Assembly (NCBI GenBank): GCA_963703555.1
Contig: CAVPEV010000042.1
Coordinates: 1-18,428, forward strand
Length of the DNA stretch: 18,428 bases
DNA from: CAVPEV01 sp963703555
Lineage (GTDB): Bacteria > Actinomycetota > Actinomycetes > Actinomycetales > Cellulomonadaceae
Direction: 5' to 3'
The position numbers and the translations under genes were made by a program. The first letter of the stretch is position 1, and each line of letters starts with the position of its first letter. This document shows positions 6,271-14,076 of this stretch, one piece after another. The notes beneath the pieces are model-generated. The model was not told where the DNA came from, searched no databases, and worked only from the letters and a program-made list of their open reading frames with translations.

Positions 6271-6400
6271 CGTTGGTGTTCTCACCTGACCCGCGTTGCC
6301 GGGGCGAGTGCGGGTCGGGCAAGAACACCGGGATGCCGACCGCCGGGGTGAACGTCGCGTGGCGGGCCCGCTGTCGGCCCTGGCCCCAGGTCAGGAATAG
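6270..6400 (-). pseudogene. IS30-family transposase fragment
   Basis: On the minus strand, LTWGQGRQRARHATFTPAVG and IPVFLPDPHSPRQRGSGENT, then NGL, match the end of the IS30 catalytic core, where the family usually reads LTWDRG...DPHSPWQRGSNENTNGLLR. The second catalytic Asp of the TWD motif is Gly here, while the final Glu (GENTNGL) is kept. The rest of the ~350-residue protein is absent. The fragment is fused in frame to the IS3 piece. It cannot be functional. Confidence 0.75.
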
Positions 6401-6599
6401 CAGTCTCGACAGACCTTGCGCAGTTTGGGGCGGGTCAGCTGCCGCTCGGCCCGCCGCGCGGCCACCGCCGCCCGACAACCGCGCCGCCCCCCTCGGCCAC
6501 ACGGCGGCCACAGGCGGGTGTGGGTGACGACGGCGGCCGCGGGGGCACATTGGTAGGGCAGGTCAACAGGACTTCGGAGGCCTTCGTCGTGCTCAGGCT

Positions 6600-6652
6600 G
6601 GGTTCACCGCACCCGGTCGCTGAGCCGACGGCGGGCTGGGTGCGGTGAACCC
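6600..6652. terminator. 15-bp inverted repeat downstream of the helicase
   Basis: GGGTTCACCGCACCC (6600-6614) and GGGTGCGGTGAACCC (6638-6652) are perfect complements with a 23-base loop. The repeat begins 6 bases after the minus-strand helicase stop, so a terminator for that gene is likely. With insertion-sequence remnants to the left, a leftover terminal repeat is the alternative. Confidence 0.55.
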
Positions 6653-6658
6653 GACAGG

Positions 6659-8059
6659 TCAAGCAGCCGTCGAGCGGCCCGAGGAGGCTCCGGCAGGGCG
6701 CCGGCTGCGCCCGCCCCTGTGCCCACGCGGGGTGTCACGGGCGTCCTGGGTGGCGGCGCCGGCTGCACCGACGGCGCGCGCCGTGGTCCGTGCGGGCGCA
6801 CCCGCGCCGCGGCGGCCGGACGCGCCGGCCATCCTCGCCCGCCCGGACGGCGCCACGGTGGTGGCGGCCGGGCCGACGGCGACGGGCGCGACGAGCGGCG
6901 CCACCGGGCCGACCAGAGCGGTGACCGTCGGGTCGCCCGGACGCACCGACTGCGGGCGCACGACGATGTGGGCGGCCCGGGTGAGGGCACGCACGTCGGC
7001 ACGCTGCTCGGGCAGCACGATCGTGACGACGTCGCCGCCGGCCCCGGCCCGGGCGGTCCGCCCGGAGCGGTGCAGGTAGGCCTTGTGCTCGGCCGGCGGG
7101 TCGACGTGCACGACGAGCTCGATGTCGTCGACGTGCAGGCCGCGCGCGGCGATGTCGGTGGCCACGAGGACGCGCACGTCCCCGGCGCTGAACGCCGCCA
7201 GGTGGCGCTCCCGCGCACCCTGGGCGAGGTTGCCCTGCAGGTCCACGGCCGGCACGCCCTGGGCGGTGAGCTGACGGGCCAGCTTCTTCGCCTGGTGCTT
7301 GGTCCGGGTGAACAGCAGGCGGCGGCCGGTGCCACCGGCCAGCTGGCGCACGACGGCCTGCTTGGTGTCGGCGTCGGCGACCTCGAGCACGTGGTGGGTC
7401 ATCGTCGCGATGGGGGAGTCGACGCTGTCCACCTCGTGGTGCACGGGGGAGCTGAGGTAGCGGCGGACCAGCAGGTCGACCCCGTTGTCCAGGGTGGCGG
7501 AGAACAGCATCCGCTGGCCGCCGGACGGGGTGCGGTCGAGGATCCGGCGCACGGCGGGCAGGAAGCCCAGGTCGGCCATGTGGTCGGCCTCGTCGAGCAC
7601 CGTGACGCTCACGCCGTCGAGCGTGAGCAGGTTCTGGTGGAGCAGGTCCTCCAGCCGTCCCGGGCAGGCGACGAGGATGTCCACGCCCCGGTTCAGCTCG
7701 GCGACCTGGCGCGACTGCGCGACGCCGCCGTGGATGGTGGTGGTGGACAGGCCGAGCGCACGGGCGATCGGCACGAGGACCGCGTCGATCTGGTGCGCCA
7801 GCTCGCGGGTCGGGCACAGCACGAGACCACGAGGACGCCGGGGACGGCGCGGCGTGCGGTCGGCGGCCAGCCGGACCACGAGGGGCAGGCCGAAGGCGAG
7901 CGTCTTGCCGGACCCGGTGCGGCCACGGCCGAGCACGTCGGCGCCGCGCAGGGTGTCCGGCAGGGTGGCGGTCTGGATGGGGAAGGGGGAGGTGATGCCC
8001 TGGTCCGCAAGGATGCGGACGATGGGCGCGGGCAGGCCGAGATCGGCAAAGGTGGTCAC
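6659..8059 (-). CDS. DEAD-box ATP-dependent RNA helicase
   Basis: The 466-residue product carries the full helicase set: Q-motif region (Phe4, Gln29), Walker A GRGRTGSGKT at 44-53, PTRELA 83-88, CPGR 132-135, VLDEADHM with DEAD at 156-159, SAT at 187-189, and in the second RecA domain TDIAARGLHVDDIE and HRSGRTARAG. Members unwind short RNA duplexes in ribosome assembly, mRNA decay or cold adaptation. Residues ~370-466 form an Ala/Pro/Arg/Gly-rich basic tail, probably disordered and RNA-binding. The start is GTG at 8059 with AAAGG just upstream. It points the same way as the kinase gene at 8227 but is separated from it by 167 bases, so the two may be transcribed separately. Confidence 0.93.
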   Translation of the reverse strand: MTTFADLGLPAPIVRILADQGITSPFPIQTATLPDTLRGADVLGRGRTGSGKTLAFGLPLVVRLAADRTPRRPRRPRGLVLCPTRELAHQIDAVLVPIARALGLSTTTIHGGVAQSRQVAELNRGVDILVACPGRLEDLLHQNLLTLDGVSVTVLDEADHMADLGFLPAVRRILDRTPSGGQRMLFSATLDNGVDLLVRRYLSSPVHHEVDSVDSPIATMTHHVLEVADADTKQAVVRQLAGGTGRRLLFTRTKHQAKKLARQLTAQGVPAVDLQGNLAQGARERHLAAFSAGDVRVLVATDIAARGLHVDDIELVVHVDPPAEHKAYLHRSGRTARAGAGGDVVTIVLPEQRADVRALTRAAHIVVRPQSVRPGDPTVTALVGPVAPLVAPVAVGPAATTVAPSGRARMAGASGRRGAGAPARTTARAVGAAGAATQDARDTPRGHRGGRSRRPAGASSGRSTAA

Positions 8060-8226
8060 AGGAGCCTTTCAGGCTGAGAGTGGGTCGGGATCCGCCGCCG
8101 GAGCGGTCCAGGGGGATCTCCACGACGCGGGGCGCGCACGTCATCGGCGCTGCCCTCGTCGCCCAGTGTCGCACACCTCGGCCCGATCACCGCGCCGAGC
8201 CGCCGGTCACGCGGCTGAGCCGCCGG
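8060..8226. other. Gap between helicase and kinase
   Basis: No gene is seen. A 14-base direct repeat (GAGCCGCCGGTCAC at 8197-8210 and 8217-8230) has its second copy over the kinase stop codon, so the end of that gene, stop included, is duplicated with a 20-base period. The rest is presumably the leader and promoter of the helicase; no clear -10 box was identified. Confidence 0.5.
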
Positions 8227-8997
8227 TCACCGGGACCATCTGCCGGCCAGCCGGCGCAGCCGGTCGACGTACCCGCCGCCGAACAGCACCGCATGCACCC
8301 CCACGGGATACAGCTGATGCAGCCCCACCCGGCCACGGCACCCGCTGCGCAGCGGGTGCACCTCCTGGTACCCCGCGAGGACCTCGTCCAGGTGTGGTAG
8401 GCCGAACAGGGCAAGCATCGCCAGGTCCGCCTCCCGGTGGCCGCCGTGGGCTGCGGGGTCGATGAGCGTCGCGCCGTCCGGGGTCCAGATGACGTTGCCG
8501 GCCCACAGGTCACCGTGCAGCCGTACGGGTGGGTCCTCGTCGTCGAGGACCCCGGTGCGCAGCCTGTCGGCGACCCGTCGCAGCAGGTCGGCGTCCGCCG
8601 GAGCGAGTGTGCCGGTGCGCTCACCGAGGTCGGCGAGGGGTGCCAGCCGGCGGTCGGCGACGAAGGCGCCCCAGCTCTCCTCGTGGCCGGCAGCCATCGG
8701 CAGCGGCGCGTCGAGCGGCCCGAAGAACCCGTCGCCGGACCATCCCGGGGGGAGGCTGCCGAAGGCGGGCGCCCCGGCATCGTGCGTGACTGCGAGGCCG
8801 CGACCGAAGGCGTGTGCGGCGGTGGCGGTCGGTGGGACCTCACGCAGCCGGACGAGGTCGAGGTGGTCATCCGTGACGTCCAGCACGGGCACGACGGGTG
8901 CGCCACCGGCGTCGGCGAGCCAGGCGAGGCCGGCAGCCTCGCACCGGAAGAAGCCAGCTGGTGCGTCGGCCCGTTGCTTGCGGAACACCTCGGTCAT
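8227..8997 (-). CDS. Fructosamine kinase family protein
   Basis: The 256-residue product matches the fructosamine/ketosamine-3-kinase family, which phosphorylates sugar adducts on amines and so destabilises glycation products; bacterial members may act on free ribulosamines or fructosamines. Visible marks: N-terminal VFRKQRADAPAGFFRCEAAG with a probable ATP-binding Lys, the catalytic HGDLWAGN at 161-168 (aminoglycoside-phosphotransferase-like loop), IDPAAHGGHREADLAML with the metal-binding Asp180, and a C-terminal HQLYPVGVHAVLFGGGY. The frame is open back to 9132, but family similarity begins right at the ATG at 8997, and the extension would run into the divergent alanine dehydrogenase promoter. 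The length is a little short of the usual ~290 residues. Confidence 0.85.
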   Translation of the reverse strand: MTEVFRKQRADAPAGFFRCEAAGLAWLADAGGAPVVPVLDVTDDHLDLVRLREVPPTATAAHAFGRGLAVTHDAGAPAFGSLPPGWSGDGFFGPLDAPLPMAAGHEESWGAFVADRRLAPLADLGERTGTLAPADADLLRRVADRLRTGVLDDEDPPVRLHGDLWAGNVIWTPDGATLIDPAAHGGHREADLAMLALFGLPHLDEVLAGYQEVHPLRSGCRGRVGLHQLYPVGVHAVLFGGGYVDRLRRLAGRWSR

Positions 8998-9158
8998 CGC
9001 ACCATCCTGTCCGGCCGCCCGTCGGCCCGCGCACTGCCCTGCATCGAGCCGCCGCCCGGTCCCGCGTGCGACGATCTGGTCGGGCACCGGCCAGAAGCCG
9101 GCGCCCGACCATGCCACCTGATGCGGCGCCACCCGTGCCGCGGTCGATAGGAGCAGTG

Positions 9159-10280
9159 ATGAGGATCGGCGTCCCGAGCGAGGTCAAGAACCAGGAGCAC
9201 CGGGTCGCGATGACGCCGGCGGGCGTGCACCAGCTGGTCGCTCACGGGCACGAGGTGGCGGTCGAGGCCGGGGCGGGGGCCGGGTCCGGGATCCGGGACG
9301 ACGACTACGCCGCAGCGGGCGCCCGGCTGGTCGGCACGGCGGCCGAGGCGTGGGCGGCCGAGCTCGTCTGCAAGGTCAAGGAGCCGGTCGCCGACGAGTA
9401 CCCGCTGCTGCGCGAGGATCTCGTGCTGTTCGCCTTCCTCCACCTGGCTGCGGACCGGCCCGGCACGGACGCCCTGCTGTCGGCCGGCACCACGGCCATC
9501 GCCTACGAGACGGTCCGGTCCCGCGACGGGTCGCTGCCGCTGCTCGCGCCGATGAGCGAGGTGGCCGGCCGCCTGGCGCCCCAGGTGGGCGCATACCACC
9601 TGATGGCCAGCGAGGGCGGCTCGGGCACGCTGCTCGGTGGGGTCCCGGGCGTCGCGGGGGCGAACGTCGTGGTGCTGGGCGGCGGGGTGGCCGGGCGGCA
9701 GGCCGCGCAGATCGCCCTCGGCATGCGCGCGCAGGTCACCGTCCTGGACGTGTCGCTGCCCACGCTGCGCCACATCGACGTCGAGCTCGACGGTCGGGTC
9801 CGCACGCAGGCGTCGAGCGCCTATGCCGTCGAGCGGGCCGTCACCGACGCCGACCTGGTGGTCGGAGCGGTGCTGGTGCCCGGGGCTCGGGCGCCGCGAC
9901 TGGTGACGGATGTCATGGTCGAGCAGATGCGCCCGGGGTCCGTGCTCGTCGACATCGCGGTGGACCAGGGCGGCTGCTTCGAGTCCAGCCACCCCACGAC
10001 GCATGACGACCCGACCTTCCGGGTGCACGACACCGTGTTCTACTGCGTGGCCAACATGCCGGGGGCCGTGCCGGTCACCGCGACGCGCGCGCTGACGAAC
10101 GTCACCCTGCCGTACCTGACCGAGCTCGCGGACCATGGCTGGCGGGACGCGATGGCGGCCGACGCGGGCCTCGCACAGGGCCTCACGACGCACCGCGGGC
10201 TGGTCATGCACGCCGGGGTCGCCGGCGCGCACGGCTATGCCTGGACCCCGGTCGCCCAGGTGCTCGGCAGCGGCCGCTGA
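9159..10280 (+). CDS. ald: Alanine dehydrogenase
   Basis: This 373-residue NAD-dependent enzyme interconverts L-alanine and pyruvate plus ammonia in the cytoplasm. It begins MRIGVPSEVKNQEHRVAMTP, with substrate-binding Arg15, Lys74 (VKEP) and His95 where the family has them, a nucleotide-binding VVVLGGGVAGRQAA, and the C-terminal signature VDIAVDQGG followed by CVANMPGAVPVTAT. The length is typical (~371). AGGAG at 9149-9153 sits 5 bases before the ATG; a GTG directly before the ATG is a possible alternative. It diverges from the kinase gene over a 161-base promoter region and is followed by an amino-acid permease in the same direction, which suggests use of imported alanine or amino acids as carbon and nitrogen source. 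Confidence 0.95.
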   Translation: MRIGVPSEVKNQEHRVAMTPAGVHQLVAHGHEVAVEAGAGAGSGIRDDDYAAAGARLVGTAAEAWAAELVCKVKEPVADEYPLLREDLVLFAFLHLAADRPGTDALLSAGTTAIAYETVRSRDGSLPLLAPMSEVAGRLAPQVGAYHLMASEGGSGTLLGGVPGVAGANVVVLGGGVAGRQAAQIALGMRAQVTVLDVSLPTLRHIDVELDGRVRTQASSAYAVERAVTDADLVVGAVLVPGARAPRLVTDVMVEQMRPGSVLVDIAVDQGGCFESSHPTTHDDPTFRVHDTVFYCVANMPGAVPVTATRALTNVTLPYLTELADHGWRDAMAADAGLAQGLTTHRGLVMHAGVAGAHGYAWTPVAQVLGSGR

Positions 10281-10319
10281 CGGGCGCCCGGGCCCCGGGA
10301 CGACGGCGAGCTCCTCGGG

Positions 10320-10357
10320 CCCCGGTCCCCGACGGCATCCCCCGGTCCCCGACGGCA
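10320..10357 (+). repeat. Two tandem copies of a ~20-base unit
   Basis: The 18-base sequence CCCCGGTCCCCGACGGCA occurs at 10320-10337 and 10340-10357 in the 181-base gap after ald. CGGGCCCCGG is also repeated (10289-10298, 10316-10325). No coding sense; probably slippage duplications in spacer DNA. Confidence 0.85.
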
Positions 10358-10417
10358 GCCACCTCGGCGCCCGGCGTCGGCAGACGGGCCCGCAGCGCAC
10401 GCTCCCCGGCCGGCCAC

Positions 10418-10423
10418 TAAGGT
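10418..10423 (+). promoter_or_regulatory. Possible -10 box (TAAGGT) of the permease
   Basis: TAAGGT fits TANNNT. A transcript starting about 7 bases later would begin near 10430, just before the in-frame GTG at 10435 and 32 bases before the ATG at 10462, so the permease could have its own promoter independent of ald. Confidence 0.45.
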
Positions 10424-10461
10424 ACCGGCCGTTCGTGATCGCACGGCGCCTTGGGGGTGGG

Positions 10462-11931
10462 ATGGCACGCGTCAAGACCGTCGAGGAGTCCATCGGCGAC
10501 ACCGGCGAGCCAGGTCACGGCCTGCGCAAGGTGCTGCGGGCCCGCGACCTCCTGGTGTTCGGCGTCGGCGTCATCATCGGCACCGGCATCTTCGTGCTCA
10601 CCGGGCAGCAGGCCGCCCTCAACGCCGGCCCCGCGGTCGTGCTCTCCTTCCTGCTGGCCGGCGTGACCTGTGCGTTCGCCGCGTTGTGCTACGCGGAGCT
10701 GGCCTCCACGGTGCCGGCAGCGGGCAGCGCCTACACCTTCGCCTACGCCACGCTCGGCGAGGTGGTGGCCTGGGTGATCGGGTGGGACCTGCTCCTGGAG
10801 CTCACGCTCGGCGCCGCCGTGGTGTCCCGTGGGTGGTCCGCCTACCTGCAGCAGCTGTTCGACCTGCCGAGCTGGCTGGCCGGTGACGCGGCGCGCCCCG
10901 ACTTCGCCGCCATCGCCATCGTGGTGGCGCTGGTTGCCCTGCTCATCCGCGGGACCAAGGAGTCCAGCCGGTTCACCGGCGTGCTCGTCGTGGTGAAGAT
11001 CGCCGTCGTGCTGCTCGTCATCGTCGCCGGGCTGTTCTACGTGCGGGCGGCCAACTACCACCCGTTCATCCCGGCGAGCCGGCCGGCGCCGTCCGGCGGG
11101 GGCTCGGTGCTGCACCAACCGATCCTGCAGCTCCTGTTCGGGCTGGAGCCGACCCGGTTCGGGCCGTTCGGCGTGGTCGCAGCGGCGTCGGTGGTGTTCT
11201 TCTCGTTCATCGGCTTCGACATCGTGGCCACCACCGCCGAGGAGACGGTCGGCCCGCAGCGCGACGTCCCCCGCGGGATCCTCGGTTCGCTGGCCATCTG
11301 CACGCTGCTGTACATGGCGGTCGCGGCGGTGATCACCGGCATGGTGCCATTCAGCCGGCTCAACACGGCGGCGCCGCTGGCCGAGGCGTTCGCGGCACGG
11401 GGGGTCACCTGGGTCGCCCGCCTGGTCTCCTTGGGTGCCGTCGCGGGGATCACCACGACGATCCTCGTCCTGCTGCTGGGCCAGTCCCGAGTGCTGTTCG
11501 CCATGGCGCGGGACGGCCTGCTGCCGGCCGCGCTGGCCCGCCTGCACCCGAGGTTCGGCACCCCGTGGCTGCTCACCCTCGTCGTGGGCGGGGCCGTCGC
11601 CGTCCTCGCCGGCGTGGTTCCGCTGGCGGCACTGGCCGAGCTGGTGAGCATCGGGACGTTGTTCGCGTTCGTGGTCGTCTGCATCGGCGTGGTCGTGCTG
11701 CGTCGGACGCGGCCGGACCTGCCGCGGGCGTTCCGCGTGCCCTGGGTGCCGGTCATCCCCGTGCTGGGCGTCCTCACCTGCGCGTGGCTCATGGTGAACC
11801 TGCCCGTCGACACCTGGGTGCGGTTCGTCGTCTGGATGCTCATCGGGATGGGCGTGTACCTGGGCTACGGGCGTCGGCGGAGCCGGTTCGCGGTCCGGGA
11901 CCAGGCGCCGGTGACCGACGCGGCGCCCTGA
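10462..11931 (+). CDS. APC-superfamily cationic amino acid permease
   Basis: The 489-residue product is an integral membrane amino-acid transporter of the CAT type. After a short cytoplasmic N-terminus, the first membrane segment carries GVGVIIGTGIFVLTG (34-48), the unwound substrate-binding helix of the superfamily. Other marks are CYAELASTVPAAGSAYTFAY (76-95), IGWDLLLE, and FFSFIGFDIVATTAEET after a long Pro/Gly-rich outer loop (~195-230). Hydrophobic segments suggest about 12 helices, and the C-terminal RPDLPRAFRVPWVPVIPVLG is typical. The ATG at 10462 is preceded by GGGGGTGGG; an in-frame GTG at 10435 would add nine residues. Substrates are inferred as Lys/Arg/ornithine or neutral amino acids; the alanine dehydrogenase next door hints at alanine, but that is a guess. 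Confidence 0.9.
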   Translation: MARVKTVEESIGDTGEPGHGLRKVLRARDLLVFGVGVIIGTGIFVLTGQQAALNAGPAVVLSFLLAGVTCAFAALCYAELASTVPAAGSAYTFAYATLGEVVAWVIGWDLLLELTLGAAVVSRGWSAYLQQLFDLPSWLAGDAARPDFAAIAIVVALVALLIRGTKESSRFTGVLVVVKIAVVLLVIVAGLFYVRAANYHPFIPASRPAPSGGGSVLHQPILQLLFGLEPTRFGPFGVVAAASVVFFSFIGFDIVATTAEETVGPQRDVPRGILGSLAICTLLYMAVAAVITGMVPFSRLNTAAPLAEAFAARGVTWVARLVSLGAVAGITTTILVLLLGQSRVLFAMARDGLLPAALARLHPRFGTPWLLTLVVGGAVAVLAGVVPLAALAELVSIGTLFAFVVVCIGVVVLRRTRPDLPRAFRVPWVPVIPVLGVLTCAWLMVNLPVDTWVRFVVWMLIGMGVYLGYGRRRSRFAVRDQAPVTDAAP

Positions 11932-11970
11932 CTGCTGCTTCGACGTCCCGCGCCCGGGGAGGATGGGGCC

Positions 11971-14055
11971 ATGACGTCCCCTGATCCCGTGCCGGCCCTC
12001 GACCCGTCCAACCCGTTCGCCTCGCCGTCGTCGCTGCCGTACGGCCTGCCCGACTTCGCCCGGATCCGCGAGGAGCACTACGAGCCGGCGATCCGGGCCG
12101 GCATGGCCGAGCACCTGGCCGAGGTGGAGGCGATCGCGATCGACCCGCAGGCGCCCACGGTGGAGAACACCCTGATCGCCCTCGAGCGGTCCGGGCGGCT
12201 GCTGCAGCGCACGTTGGCCGTGTTCGGCAACCAGCGGTCGGCGTTCGCCACCCCCGGTCTGGAGGAGATCGAGCAACGACTGGCGCCGGACCTGGCCGCA
12301 CACCACGACGCCGTCGCCATGGACGCCCGGCTCGCCGCCCGGCTGCACACTCTCGACGTCGAGCGGTCCGCCGGTCGGCTGACGCTGGCGGACGACACAG
12401 CCTGGTTGCTGGACACCGCGCTGCGCGACATGCACCGGGCCGGCGCGGACCTCGAGCCGGCCGACCAGGACCGGCTCAGGGACATCGACGCGCGCCTGGC
12501 CGCCCTGGAGGCCGAGTACGGCCGCCTGCTGCATGCGGGGCAGACGGCGGCAGCAGTCCTCATCGAGGACGTGGCCGACCTGGCCGGCCTGTCCCCCGAC
12601 GCGATCGACGCAGCCCGCGCCGCGGCCGCCGGGTGCGGCTTGACCGGCTATCTGCTGACGATGCAGCTGCCCACCTCTCAGGCCCCGCTCGCCCGGCTGG
12701 AGCGCAGGGACGTGCGCGAGCGTGTGCAACGCCGCTCGCAGACCCGGGGGAGCCTGGGGGACGAGAACGACACCCGGGCCACGGTGCTGCAGATCGTCCG
12801 GCTCCGCGCCGAGCGTGCCCGCCTGCTCGGGTACCCGCACCATGCCGCATGGGTGGCCGAGGACTGCACGGCCGGGACCAGCGAGGCGGTCGACGCGATG
12901 CTCGCCCGCCTGGCACCGCCCGCGGTCACCAACGCGGTGCGCGACTCGCGCGAGCTCGAGGCGCTGCTGCGGGCCCACCGTCCCGACGCGCGGCTGCGTG
13001 CGTCCGACTGGGCCTTCCTCGCCGAGCGGCTGCGCCGGCAGCGGTACGCGGTCGACGACGCGGCGCTGCGCCCCTACCTGGAGCTGGATCGCGTGCTGAC
13101 GCACGGGGTGTTCCGCGCCGCGACGGCGCTGTACGGCATCACCTGCACCGAGCGGGCCGACCTGGCCGGCTACCACCCGGACGTGCGGGTCTTCGAGGTG
13201 CACGACGCCGACGGGTCCGGGCTGGGGCTGTACCTCGCCGACCACTACACGCGAGCCTCCAAGCGCGGTGGGGCGTGGATGACCTCGCTGGCGGACCGGT
13301 CCGGGCTGCTGGGCGGGGCGCCGGTCGTCGTGAACAACCTCAACATCGTCAAACCGCCGGACGGCGAACCCACCCTGCTCGCCTGGGACGAGGTTCTCAC
13401 GCTGTTCCACGAGTTCGGTCACGCCCTGCACGCCCTGCTCTGCGACGTGCGCTATCCGTCCCAGGCCGGCACGCAGGTGCCCCGAGATGTGGTGGAGTTC
13501 CCCTCGCAGGTCAACGAGATGTGGGCCTGGGAGCCGGAGGTGCTGAGCGGTTTCGCCGTGCACCACAGGACCGGGGAGCCGCTACCGGACGGCTGGACGG
13601 ACGCGCTCCTCGCGGCCCGGCGCGCCAACGAGGGGTTCGCCACCACCGAGTACCTCGCCGCGGCGCTGCTCGACCAGGCGTGGCACCATCTCACCCCCGA
13701 GCAGGTGCCCACGGACCCGGCGGAGGTCGAGCTGTTCGAGTCGGCGGCGCTGGAACGTGCCGGCGTGGCCTTCGGCCCGGTGCCGCCGCGCTACCGGTCG
13801 ACCTATTTCCAGCATGTCTTCGCAGGTGGCTACGACGCCGCGTACTACTCCTACATCTGGGCCGAGGTGCTCGACGCGGACACCGTCGAGTGGTTCCACG
13901 AGCACGGCGGTCTGAGCCGGGACGCCGGGGAGGGCTTCCGCCGCACCGTGCTGGCACGGGGCGGCTCCGGGGACGTGATGGACGCCTTCCGGCGCCTGCG
14001 CGGCCGCGCCCCGCGGATCGAGCCGCTGCTGGCCCGCCGCGGACTGGGCCTGTGA
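11971..14055 (+). CDS. M3-family zinc peptidase (peptidyl-dipeptidase Dcp-like)
   Basis: This 694-residue cytoplasmic metallopeptidase belongs to the thimet/Dcp family. The zinc site HEFGH is at 480-484, and the third ligand is Glu509 in VEFPSQVNEMW, 25 residues further on. NNLNIVKP precedes the site, and RYRSTYFQHVFAGGYDAAYY with SYIWAEVLDAD forms the substrate-gripping part at the C-terminal end. The N-terminal half is helical. The length fits the family (~680), and no signal peptide is seen. Family members remove dipeptides from the C-terminus of oligopeptides. GGGGAGG lies 8 bases before the ATG. It follows the permease after 39 bases and precedes an M20 peptidase by 21, so peptide breakdown after uptake is a plausible shared task. 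Confidence 0.93.
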   Translation: MTSPDPVPALDPSNPFASPSSLPYGLPDFARIREEHYEPAIRAGMAEHLAEVEAIAIDPQAPTVENTLIALERSGRLLQRTLAVFGNQRSAFATPGLEEIEQRLAPDLAAHHDAVAMDARLAARLHTLDVERSAGRLTLADDTAWLLDTALRDMHRAGADLEPADQDRLRDIDARLAALEAEYGRLLHAGQTAAAVLIEDVADLAGLSPDAIDAARAAAAGCGLTGYLLTMQLPTSQAPLARLERRDVRERVQRRSQTRGSLGDENDTRATVLQIVRLRAERARLLGYPHHAAWVAEDCTAGTSEAVDAMLARLAPPAVTNAVRDSRELEALLRAHRPDARLRASDWAFLAERLRRQRYAVDDAALRPYLELDRVLTHGVFRAATALYGITCTERADLAGYHPDVRVFEVHDADGSGLGLYLADHYTRASKRGGAWMTSLADRSGLLGGAPVVVNNLNIVKPPDGEPTLLAWDEVLTLFHEFGHALHALLCDVRYPSQAGTQVPRDVVEFPSQVNEMWAWEPEVLSGFAVHHRTGEPLPDGWTDALLAARRANEGFATTEYLAAALLDQAWHHLTPEQVPTDPAEVELFESAALERAGVAFGPVPPRYRSTYFQHVFAGGYDAAYYSYIWAEVLDADTVEWFHEHGGLSRDAGEGFRRTVLARGGSGDVMDAFRRLRGRAPRIEPLLARRGLGL

Positions 14056-14063
14056 GCATTCGG

Positions 14064-14069
14064 TACGGT
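14064..14069 (+). promoter_or_regulatory. -10 box (TACGGT) of the M20 peptidase
   Basis: TACGGT lies 7 bases before the ATG at 14077, in the 21-base gap after the M3 gene. No Shine-Dalgarno sequence precedes the ATG. This points to a separate leaderless transcript. Confidence 0.55.
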
Positions 14070-14076
14070 CGTCGCC

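Noticed and set aside
6400..6600. Possible further transposase or gene between the IS30 piece and the helicase
   Set aside because: Minus and plus frames give only Pro/Arg/Ala-rich text; nothing could be assigned.
8998..9132. N-terminal extension of the fructosamine kinase to 9132
   Set aside because: It would overlap the divergent promoter region of ald and adds residues unlike the family; the ATG at 8997 is the family start.
10417..13566. 1049-residue minus-strand frame over permease and M3 peptidase
   Set aside because: No domain is recognisable, it is rich in Arg/Gly/Gln/His/Pro, and it spans the mirror of two clear plus-strand genes; stop codons are simply rare in this frame of GC-rich DNA.
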